Shown here: piece by piece, positions 35,957-43,668 of the stretch
Layout of the letters: every line of letters starts with the position of its first letter
Numbering within the stretch: the stretch's first letter is position 1
NCBI RefSeq assembly: GCF_000024185.1
Contig: NC_013790.1
Coordinates: 496,001 to 560,000, forward strand
Origin: Methanobrevibacter ruminantium M1
Lineage (GTDB): Archaea > Methanobacteriota > Methanobacteria > Methanobacteriales > Methanobacteriaceae
DNA: 64,000 bases
Direction: 5' to 3'
Translations under genes and position numbers: made by a program
Notes under the pieces: model-generated
What the model was told of the DNA's origin: nothing
The model's input: the letters and a program-made list of their open reading frames with translations, nothing else
Database searches by the model: none

Positions 35957-37942
35957 ATGAAAAAGTTTTTGAGTGTTGCATTAAAATTCCAATGGAAAAC
36001 AATAGTGTTTATTTTCGCATTAATAATCATTCAGACATTCGTTCAAATGGAAATAATTGATTTGTTCGGTGCGGCTTTGACTGGAGTCAAAGAACAGAAC
36101 GTTGATTTGCTTTTCAAATCAGGATTATATATGTTAATGTATACCGTCATTTCAATGATTGCCGTTTATGTCATCTCTTTTCTCACAACAAGAGTGGCTT
36201 CAAAATCAGCATATACTGTCCGTGAGAAAATATTCCATATTCTGATGAACTTGCCTCGTGAGGAAATTGATAAATTTAAAATTTCAGGGCTAGTTACAAG
36301 GTCAACCAGAGGTATGTCCTCCGAACAGGGATTTATAGTGATGATACTCGAACAGTTAATGCTTATTCCAGTTACATTCGTAGCAATTGTATATGAAATA
36401 GCATTGATTGATGGAACTTATGCATTATTTTTCTTAGGATTTATTGGTGTTCTTTCTGCAATCATAATTTTTAGAATGAAACAGATTGTGGAAATATTTT
36501 TCAGAGCTAAAAAGACATATGGTAAACTAAATTTATTATTCTTATCCAAAATCAATGATATAGCTGGCAGGATTCCATTTAACAAACAGGAGTATGAAGT
36601 CGAATTTGAAAAGGCATGTGAGAACTCCTATGATAAAAATGTCATCTATATTAAAAGTCAATGTTACCTCGGACCAATATTAATGTGGGGTTTATATGTT
36701 ATTGTCCTGGTTACATTGGCAATGGTTAATTCAGGATACACCATTGGATTTGAAACTGATAGTGTAATTGATTCATTCATTATTCTGGTATATGTTGCCT
36801 ACTTCATCACTACTCTAGCTAATATTCCTGCATTAATTGACAGATGGCCACGTGCATATGCCACTTCTGTGCGTTTGGAGGAAGTCTTGAATATTGAAGA
36901 TAAAATCATAAAATCCAATACAAATGATAATCTGAAGGAAATAGAGATTGTTGAGGAGGATATTGCTCAAGAGGCTAAGGGCATATGGGATGAAAGAAAG
37001 GGTATCTCTGAAAAATTCACTGCATTGTTAAAAGAGGATAAGGCCAAAGTAAGAATATCAATGATTTTACTTACGATATCCACATTGTGCATGGTTTATG
37101 CCCCAAAAGTTGCCGGAAAAACAGTTGATTTATTGGCTTCCAATTGGAATTCAACTAATGACCCTGCTATCTACATTAGTCTTGCCCTGTTGCTGGTATT
37201 GTATTCAGTAGGATATCTGTTTAAATTACCTCCAAAGAGAATCATGGGGGCCACAGGTGAAAAAGTAGCATATGATTTAAGAGTGAAATTATTTGATAAG
37301 CTTGATGCTGTTGGTTCCGATTTCATTCAGGAAAATTCAAAGGGTCTTGTTCTATCCAGACTAAACAACGATGTGATGAACATCAGGGAGTTTGTTTCAT
37401 CTAAATTTACTGAAATTTATGCGCAGATTCTATTTATAGTCTTTGTAATAGTGTTGATTGTGATGACAGACTTCAGGTTGAGCTTAATATACCTTGTGAT
37501 ATTGCCGGTTTATGCCGTTTGCTTTTATGTATGTGATGTCAAATCTAAAAACTATTACGATGGTCATCAAATGCAGTTGGGGAGATTGATGAGCTATTTT
37601 GAAAGAGGCCTGTCAAATCGTGATTCATTCCATGAAAAAGGGTTTAAAAAAATGAATCAAACTGTAATTGACTATTATGTCAAATCCAAAAACGTTACTA
37701 ATTTTATGGTGCCTGTTACAACCCTTTTAACAAATATAAGTAAGATAACTGTTTATATTGCGGGGATTTACTTTTTAGCAGGTAATGAGATTCAGATAGG
37801 GACTCTATTGGCAGTTATTATGTATGGGCAATTATTAACAGATCCTATTAAAAAGCTAAGTTCCTCGATGGCCACTATTGAAACTTCATTTTCAAGCATC
37901 AAAAGGATATTTGCAATCATTGACTATAAAAACGATAAATAA
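35957..37942 (+). CDS. Two fused ABC-exporter membrane domains without ATPase domains
   Basis: A 661-residue membrane protein with two type-I ABC exporter membrane domains in tandem. The first covers residues 1-315 (it ends WPRAYATSVRLEEVLNIEDK, where an ATPase domain normally begins). A charged linker covers 315-365. The second runs from 365 to the end (with FDKLDAVGSDFIQENSKGLVLSRLNND, and ending SSIKRIFAIIDYKNDK). No Walker A, signature or Walker B motif occurs, so both nucleotide-binding domains are missing at exactly the expected places. No separate ATPase gene is adjacent. The clean stop and intact frame argue against simple decay. Confidence 0.8.
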   Translation: MKKFLSVALKFQWKTIVFIFALIIIQTFVQMEIIDLFGAALTGVKEQNVDLLFKSGLYMLMYTVISMIAVYVISFLTTRVASKSAYTVREKIFHILMNLPREEIDKFKISGLVTRSTRGMSSEQGFIVMILEQLMLIPVTFVAIVYEIALIDGTYALFFLGFIGVLSAIIIFRMKQIVEIFFRAKKTYGKLNLLFLSKINDIAGRIPFNKQEYEVEFEKACENSYDKNVIYIKSQCYLGPILMWGLYVIVLVTLAMVNSGYTIGFETDSVIDSFIILVYVAYFITTLANIPALIDRWPRAYATSVRLEEVLNIEDKIIKSNTNDNLKEIEIVEEDIAQEAKGIWDERKGISEKFTALLKEDKAKVRISMILLTISTLCMVYAPKVAGKTVDLLASNWNSTNDPAIYISLALLLVLYSVGYLFKLPPKRIMGATGEKVAYDLRVKLFDKLDAVGSDFIQENSKGLVLSRLNNDVMNIREFVSSKFTEIYAQILFIVFVIVLIVMTDFRLSLIYLVILPVYAVCFYVCDVKSKNYYDGHQMQLGRLMSYFERGLSNRDSFHEKGFKKMNQTVIDYYVKSKNVTNFMVPVTTLLTNISKITVYIAGIYFLAGNEIQIGTLLAVIMYGQLLTDPIKKLSSSMATIETSFSSIKRIFAIIDYKNDK

Positions 37943-38030
37943 TTGAATTTCAATCATCTTGATGTCTGATGTAAGCTCAATTATTCTTGCAATTTGAATT
38001 GATGCTTTTTTTGAATAATTCTTTGAGGTT

Positions 38031-38120
38031 TCATAATCCGATTTGCCATTGATGATTGGTGTTGTTGTAAAAGAAGTCAATGAACTCAGTTATATTGATT
38101 TACAACAAAAATTATTTTAA
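38031..38120 (+). repeat. Dispersed repeat R4, partial
   Basis: Only the second half is left: HNPDLPLMIG, a deletion, then VVVKEVNELSYIDLQQKLF and a stop, on the plus strand. It lies between the ABC-like gene and the RhuM gene. The 90 bases to its left read protein-like on the minus strand (SKNYSKKASIQIARIIELTS), possibly another remnant. Confidence 0.7.
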
Positions 38121-38131
38121 ACTAAATTATA

Positions 38132-39175
38132 TTATTTTCCTTCTAGACGTTTAATATCTAAAATCATTTGATCAAAGTCAGAAATGAAGTTTTCATCTTG
38201 CACTACTCTGAATTTTTCATATTTTTCAAGCACATGTTCTCGTGCTTCTTCAGCAGATATCTTACCTTTGCCAACAAGAATTGGCAGCCTTCGAAGTTTA
38301 AGGTAGTCATCCAGCAGTTCTTTCCAATCTTTCATACCCATTGGGATTCTATCCTCTGCGCGTGATTCGGCTAAATTCAAAAAACCTTCTACTAAACTAT
38401 TTAATCTTGATAATTCATTTTGATTCAAATAATTTTTGGATATGACCACGTCACTTTGTAGTATTTTTCCATTTGGTGCTTTTTTCCAGGTTGTCAAGCC
38501 CATATGAGGATTTTCAATATCGCTTCGTGTTTCTATGAGTTCTGCTGCAGTATGGTTGCTTATTGCAAATATCAGTTTGTTTTGTACTGTGGCAAAGAAT
38601 TCTTTTGTTATGTCTGCATCTTTGTTATAATCAAAGCTTGTTGCATAAATGTCTGTGATTTTTTGATTGAATCTTCTCTCTGAAGCCCTTATTTCTCGTA
38701 TGGTTTCTAATAATTCATCGAAATAGTCTTCTGTAAATCTTCCACCTTTTTTCAGAAGTTCTTTATCGATGACAAATCCTTTTATCATATATTCCTTTAA
38801 TATTTTATTGGCCCAACGGCGGAACTGTGTTGCTTCTTTACTGTTTATTCTGTATCCTATTGATATGATTGCGTCAAGATTATACCATTTTTGGGGCCTA
38901 CCTCGATTATTTGATTTTTTTAAGGATTTCTTAATAAAATTGGGATTGTCTTTAAAAAGGTCTTTAGAAGATATGCTTACTTCTTTTTCATCTAGCTCTC
39001 CTTCTTGGATTATATTTGAGAAATGCATTGAAATATTGGCTGATGTTGTTCCAAATATTTCTGCTATGACTTTTTGACTTGACCATAATGTTTCGTTTCC
39101 AATTATAAACTCAGCTTCTATATCGTTCTGTTCGCTTTTGTATAGTAACTTTTCAATAAGTTTGAATTCGGGCAT
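38132..39175 (-). CDS. RhuM-family protein
   Basis: A 347-residue protein of the RhuM family, named after a Salmonella pathogenicity-island gene and common near mobile or defence genes. Typical features are the N-terminal DNA-binding-like part (LWSSQKVIAEIFGTTSANIS), WYNLDAIISIGYRINSKEA, RRWANKILKEYMIKGF and the C-terminal SRLNSLVEGFLNLAESRAED with MKDWKELLDDYLKLR. The biochemical function of the family is not established. It sits alone between dispersed repeats R4 and R5. Confidence 0.9.
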   Translation of the reverse strand: MPEFKLIEKLLYKSEQNDIEAEFIIGNETLWSSQKVIAEIFGTTSANISMHFSNIIQEGELDEKEVSISSKDLFKDNPNFIKKSLKKSNNRGRPQKWYNLDAIISIGYRINSKEATQFRRWANKILKEYMIKGFVIDKELLKKGGRFTEDYFDELLETIREIRASERRFNQKITDIYATSFDYNKDADITKEFFATVQNKLIFAISNHTAAELIETRSDIENPHMGLTTWKKAPNGKILQSDVVISKNYLNQNELSRLNSLVEGFLNLAESRAEDRIPMGMKDWKELLDDYLKLRRLPILVGKGKISAEEAREHVLEKYEKFRVVQDENFISDFDQMILDIKRLEGK

Positions 39176-39214
39176 ACACTTCCTCCTTGGTTTAATTTAA
39201 AAATTTTTATAATT

Positions 39215-39553
39215 GGTTTTATATATGTTAATGATTATTATATCCAATTTTTGTTAGAGCATTTGATAAGTAATATTTGTTTAATATCTATTGCTAAAGT
39301 AGTAGATAATTCCGCTACTTTTCGCCCTTATCTGTTCGTATGTTGTAGAACAAATTTCACTAAAAGTAGTAGATAATTTCTATATTGTTACGCCAACAGC
39401 AACATGAAGTTGGTCAAAAGGAACCAGAAGTTGCATGATCCAGATTCACCGTTGCTGATTGGGGATGTTAAAGATGGGGATGTTGTAAATGAAGTTAATG
39501 AACCTAGCTATATTGATTTACAAACTAAGTTGTTTTGACTTTTAGTTTTTTTT
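39215..39553 (+). repeat. Dispersed repeat R5
   Basis: The longest copy. A 5' part from 39215 (containing CCAATTTTTGTTAGAGCATT) matches R1 and R6. The core frame from 39388 reads CYANSNMKLVKRNQKLHDPD, SPLLIGDVKDGDVVNEVNEP, SYIDLQTKLF and a stop. It leads directly into large repeat copy 2. Confidence 0.85.
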
Positions 39554-39571
39554 TTAAAAAATAATTCATAA

Positions 39572-39904
39572 TTAATGTAAGCTCATTTTTGAGAATAGAT
39601 TTAGCACCCCTACACCTATAATGATAAGTAAAAGTCCAAGGATAGCAGCCCAATCAGGGGTCTGTTTGAAAGCGATAATCCCTACAATTGTCACAAGCAC
39701 GATTCCCAATGCTGACCAAATGGCATATGCAACTCCTATTGGTGCTGTTTTTAGGCAGTTGCTGAGACTGTAAAATGATAATATGTATAATATGATTGAT
39801 GCTATTGTTGGCAATGGTTTAGTGAAACCTTCAGCAACTTTTAACAGTGATGTGGCACTGGTTTCAAATAGAATTGCAAGTAAAAGATAAGCAATATTAT
39901 TCAT
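39572..39904 (-). CDS. SMR family exporter, copy 2
   Basis: Protein sequence identical to the exporter at 29705-30037, including Glu14 and the 4-base overlap with the HxlR gene. Both copies have full upstream regions and are presumably expressed. Confidence 0.93.
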   Translation of the reverse strand: MNNIAYLLLAILFETSATSLLKVAEGFTKPLPTIASIILYILSFYSLSNCLKTAPIGVAYAIWSALGIVLVTIVGIIAFKQTPDWAAILGLLLIIIGVGVLNLFSKMSLH

Positions 39905-40287
39905 TTTTGGTTTCCCCCATATTTTAACTGTTCAAATTCTTTTTTAATTTTTTCCAGTTCCTCTCCATGATATTCCTCTTCAAGATTGAAAATGGCGAGT
40001 TCGTATAATATGTTTTGAAGCCTGTGGCCTTTTTCAGTCAGGTGATATGATGTTTCATTATCTTTGATGTTTTTTTCGATGATGTTGTTTTCTTCCAGTT
40101 CCTTAAGTCTTTGTGTTAGGATTTTATTGGACAGTTCAGGCTTGTCCTCTTTGAAATCGCTGAAATATTTTTTTCCAAGAATCATGTCCCTTAAAATGTA
40201 TACTGTCCATTTGTTTTTAATAAGATTCAGATTTTTTTCAAATTGACAGTATGGGGGCAGTTTATCAAATTTTCTTTTAATTGTCAT
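39901..40287 (-). CDS. HxlR-family regulator, copy 2
   Basis: Identical to the regulator at 30034-30420. If it represses the divergent or overlapping promoters, each copy would act on both blocks in trans. Confidence 0.92.
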   Translation of the reverse strand: MTIKRKFDKLPPYCQFEKNLNLIKNKWTVYILRDMILGKKYFSDFKEDKPELSNKILTQRLKELEENNIIEKNIKDNETSYHLTEKGHRLQNILYELAIFNLEEEYHGEELEKIKKEFEQLKYGGNQK

Positions 40288-40462
40288 TTTTGCACCTATT
40301 GTTAAATTTAAACCTTTTCCTTTAAATATTTTTAAAAAGTATTACTTTAAAGAGGATATCACACGGTTACTTATTATTTTTGTTACCTTTTTGTTACAAA
40401 ACCTTTTAATTGTAGTTTATTTATAATATAATTTAAAACACAAATTATGGAAAGTGAATTAA

Positions 40463-41263
40463 ATGAAAGAAAAAATATTTATCAATGGAAGAGGAGGATG
40501 TGGAAAGAGCACATTCATATCATTAATTGCAAAGGAATTGTCAAAAAACAATAAAGTATTAATAATTGATATGGATGAGGGAAACCTCGGATTGAACAAG
40601 ATGCTTAATGTTGATGTTGCAGACACTTCATTAATGGAATATTATGGTGGAAGAGATAAGATAATGGGTGAAATTTTAAAAGTAGGAATTAAAGGTATGG
40701 TTTTAGAAAAAATCAACCTGAAAGATGGCGCAGCCTCAGATTCAATAGATATTTTGGATAATATGAAATTATCAGATTTACCTTCCGATTATGTGACATG
40801 GAACGGAAATATAGGATTCATTGAATCCGGAAAAATCAACGACCCTGATGAAGGCTGTGCCTGTCCGATGGGAAATCTTACAAGAGACTTCCTAAATCAC
40901 ATTGAATTACAAGACAATGAAGTAATATTGGTCGACACCTCAGCGGGAATAGAACACATTGGAAGAGGAGTAATTGAGTCTGCAGACAAACTCATTTCAA
41001 TAGTTGACCCGTCAAGCGATGCAATATTGTTGGCAAATAAAATAGGATCATTATCAAAAGAGGCATCCAAAGAATATATGGTAATATTGAATAAAATTGA
41101 TGAAAATACTAAAGATTTGGTATTGGAACAATTGGATGATGACATATCTGTCGTTGGGGAACTTGAATATAATTCACACATAGCTCAAAGCAACCTTTCC
41201 CAAAAAGAAATTAACCTTGAGGAAGTAGAAGGTGAAATTAAGGAAATCTGTGCAAAAATTTAA
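40463..41263 (+). CDS. CooC/MinD-like ATPase, copy 2
   Basis: Identical to the ATPase at 30596-31396 except for Asp89 to Gly, caused by G at 40728. The change is outside the Walker A motif (9-17) and the CxC pair (132, 134), in a loop before SDSIDILDN. It is the only protein difference found between the two blocks. Confidence 0.82.
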   Translation: MKEKIFINGRGGCGKSTFISLIAKELSKNNKVLIIDMDEGNLGLNKMLNVDVADTSLMEYYGGRDKIMGEILKVGIKGMVLEKINLKDGAASDSIDILDNMKLSDLPSDYVTWNGNIGFIESGKINDPDEGCACPMGNLTRDFLNHIELQDNEVILVDTSAGIEHIGRGVIESADKLISIVDPSSDAILLANKIGSLSKEASKEYMVILNKIDENTKDLVLEQLDDDISVVGELEYNSHIAQSNLSQKEINLEEVEGEIKEICAKI

Positions 41264-41308
41264 AGATTTGATTAAGATTTAAATTTCAATAGGGCGCATG
41301 GTGCAATA

Positions 41309-42136
41309 ATGGATTTGCTTTTTTATGTTGTTTTGCTGTTGATTGGAGGTTGCTTTGCAGGTTTCATGGCAGGCCTTTTGGGGATTGGCGGTGGAATTGT
41401 AATCACTCCAATCCAATATTATCTTTTAACCTCAATTGGATGTGATCCTAAAACGTCCCTAACGGTTACCTTTGCAACAGGTCTTGCAGTTATCTGTGTC
41501 ACGATGATAAACAGTACACGAAAGCACAAACAAAACAATCTAATAGTAAAACAGCACCTAAAACCAATGATGGTCTTTGGTTTTGTAGGTGCCATTCTGG
41601 GTGCAGTCATATCTCAATACATAGATGTTGAGGTTTTAAAGATTTTGTTTGGTGTAATATGTATAGTATCAACAGTATTTTTAGTTTTAATAAAATCTCC
41701 TACCTCTTTAGATAATATTAAAACTGATGCAGGATTATTTTACTCTATTGCATTTGCATGTGGTCTTGCAAGCGGATTGATAGGTCCCGCAGGAGGAGCA
41801 TTTATCATACCGATTTTCGTGGCATATTTGAGATATCCAATAACAAATACTATCGGAACAACTTCAGCATTAAGCATCGCAACCACACTTGCAGGGGTAA
41901 TCTGTTATATTGTTTTAGGTTGGGGTGTTCAAGGATTGCCGGATTTTTCATTAGGTTATGTCAACTTGCTTCAATTCGTATTTTTAACAATAACTAGCAT
42001 TATTGTATCCGGATATGCTGCTAACCTATCTAAAAAAATCAATCCTACAAAATTAAAAGCGCTGCAGGTAATCGTAATATCATATATTGGCCTTCAAATG
42101 ATGGGTGTATTCGACATAATATTAAGCATAATATAA
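41309..42136 (+). CDS. TauE/SafE-family exporter, copy 2
   Basis: Protein identical to that at 31442-32269; same spacing to the neighbouring CooC-like and ferredoxin genes. Confidence 0.9.
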   Translation: MDLLFYVVLLLIGGCFAGFMAGLLGIGGGIVITPIQYYLLTSIGCDPKTSLTVTFATGLAVICVTMINSTRKHKQNNLIVKQHLKPMMVFGFVGAILGAVISQYIDVEVLKILFGVICIVSTVFLVLIKSPTSLDNIKTDAGLFYSIAFACGLASGLIGPAGGAFIIPIFVAYLRYPITNTIGTTSALSIATTLAGVICYIVLGWGVQGLPDFSLGYVNLLQFVFLTITSIIVSGYAANLSKKINPTKLKALQVIVISYIGLQMMGVFDIILSII

Positions 42137-42147
42137 TTTTGATTTGT

Positions 42148-42366
42148 ATGTATAAGGTATGGAAAAATTGTATTGGTTGTGGGGAATGTGCAAAGGCATG
42201 TGATTTTAATCTGATTCAAACATTTGATGATTATATTCTGATGGATATTGAAAAGTGCAGGCATTGCTCAAAATGTGTAGAAACTTGTCAAAACAATGTT
42301 TTTACAAAATCAGTTATTTTTAAACACTTTTTATATCTATTATATTATAAGATTAAAAAATCTTAG
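42148..42366 (+). CDS. Small 2[4Fe-4S] ferredoxin, copy 2
   Basis: Identical to the 72-residue ferredoxin at 32281-32499, with both CxxCxxCxxxC motifs intact. Confidence 0.88.
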   Translation: MYKVWKNCIGCGECAKACDFNLIQTFDDYILMDIEKCRHCSKCVETCQNNVFTKSVIFKHFLYLLYYKIKKS

Positions 42367-42411
42367 GATAATTGAAAAATTGATGAGTATCTCATAACAG
42401 TTAAGATTTTT

Positions 42412-42675
42412 ATATAGGTTAATGGTTTGTATGTCCAATTTTTGTAAGGCATTTGACAAGTTATATTTGTTTGTTAAATGTGGAAACAAAATTCACTAAA
42501 AAGTAGTAGATAATTTAAAGTGTGTTACGCCAACAGCAACATGAAGCTGGTTAAAAAGAACCAAAAGTTGCATAATCCTAATTCGCCATTGCTGATTGGT
42601 GAGGTAAAAGAGAGTGATGATGTAAAGGAAGTTAATGAACCTAGCTATATTTATTGACAAACCCCTTAAAAAAAA
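42412..42675 (+). repeat. Dispersed repeat R6 and right island boundary
   Basis: The frame reads CYANSNMKLVKKNQKLHNPN, SPLLIGEVKESDDVKEVNEP and SYIY before a stop. Its tail (42649-42673) is identical to the left boundary at 29670-29694. It is followed at once by the promoter of the gene at 42714. Confidence 0.8.
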
Positions 42676-42713
42676 TAAAAGATTAAAATATATGTATTGA
42701 TATATGTATTAAT

Positions 42714-43517
42714 ATGGAGATTTTTAAAGTTGTCTGTGAATTAATAATTCCAATTTTAATATTTGGTGTGTTATTTGCAGTTGGAAAATTTATTCATGTA
42801 AGATTATTGAATAGTAAAAGCAGAATTTTAAATCCAGGAGAATATTTCCCTGATGAGGAACTTGAAACATTAAAGCAAGTTTATTATTTGGTAATGATGT
42901 TAATATTCTTTGCTTTTATATTATACATCATGATAGTTCAAGCTAATGAGGTATTCGCGATTGCTGTTTTACAAATTCTTGTGTCAGTCTATGTCGCTTT
43001 AACTTTGGATTATAGTTATTTGAAAAATAAGATATTGTTCTTCCTCTTGGTTCCTTTTGAAGCTATAATATTCCTTGTTTTCAATGATTTTCTAATGATT
43101 TGGCCAATTTATTTGATGCATATTCTTGTTTATGCATATTTCATCAAGGTATACTTCGATAAATTTAGGAAATATACTGAAACAAATGGGCTTGGAATAA
43201 CAATCATACTATTATTCGCTATAGTTTTTATAAGCTTCATTATCACACTATTTGTGGAAGGTGTTGAACCTTTAAATTCTGCTGTAATGGTTTCAAATGC
43301 ATTTACAAGTAATGGTTATGCAATACTTGGTAACTCAGGCATTGGTAAATTGACCAGTTTGGTTTTAGTTTGGAGCGGATACATCATATCTGGTGTAGGT
43401 ACTGCAACATTAACCGCTGCAATTATGATGAGACATAATCAAAAACGTGAAAAAGAGTTAAACAAACGTTTAGATGAGTTGGAATCATTAATTAAAAATA
43501 GTAATAATAAAGAATAA
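42714..43517 (+). CDS. Membrane protein with one channel-like pore loop
   Basis: A 267-residue membrane protein with about six to seven helices. The end contains SNAFTSNGYAILGNSGIGKL followed by a helix (VLVWSGYIISGVGTATLTAAIM). The order pore helix, filter-like turn and inner helix resembles a potassium channel pore, but the filter has NGYAILG instead of TVGYG. The last 25 residues are a charged coiled coil that could support oligomers. Potassium or other ion channel function is inference. It lies directly outside the right island boundary, whereas a broken potassium channel gene lies at the left boundary. Confidence 0.65.
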   Translation: MEIFKVVCELIIPILIFGVLFAVGKFIHVRLLNSKSRILNPGEYFPDEELETLKQVYYLVMMLIFFAFILYIMIVQANEVFAIAVLQILVSVYVALTLDYSYLKNKILFFLLVPFEAIIFLVFNDFLMIWPIYLMHILVYAYFIKVYFDKFRKYTETNGLGITIILLFAIVFISFIITLFVEGVEPLNSAVMVSNAFTSNGYAILGNSGIGKLTSLVLVWSGYIISGVGTATLTAAIMMRHNQKREKELNKRLDELESLIKNSNNKE

Positions 43518-43668
43518 GATATGGATTAATTGTGCCCATATCTTTTCTATTCTTGTTTTTAACTACTTATTTTTTTTTAGATATGGTTGGTGGTGACCAT
43601 ATCTTATTGTTTTTTCTATTATTTTTTAACATTTAAATTACAGTTATTTATAGTTTTTTTAGTGTTAG

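Larger units (their letters stand above)
39554..42548 (+). repeat. Large direct repeat, copy 2
   Basis: Matches 29687-32681 at offset 9867; see that entry. One base difference was found (G40728 for A30861). Confidence 0.93.
29670..42673. other. Accessory island bounded by 25-bp direct repeats
   Basis: A 25-bp sequence containing TTTATTGACAAACCCC and TTAAAAAA occurs identically at 29670-29694 and 42649-42673. Between them lie two almost identical 3.0-kb blocks, flavoprotein genes, an ABC-exporter-like gene and a RhuM gene. Six copies of a dispersed repeat (32545, 33190, 35444, 38031, 39215, 42412) separate the blocks, all in the same direction. The 25-bp boundary sequence equals the tail of the last copy. 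The left end coincides with the break in the potassium channel gene. No integrase or recombinase gene was seen inside. Confidence 0.6.

Noticed and set aside
29670-42673. Island as a prophage
   Set aside because: No capsid, terminase, portal, integrase or lysis genes; the holin-like domain at 45300-45600 is outside and fused to an enzyme.
32545-42675. Dispersed repeat as a MITE with terminal inverted repeats
   Set aside because: Only a weak GTTTGTA/TACAAAC pair was seen in one copy and it is absent from others; no target duplications were found.
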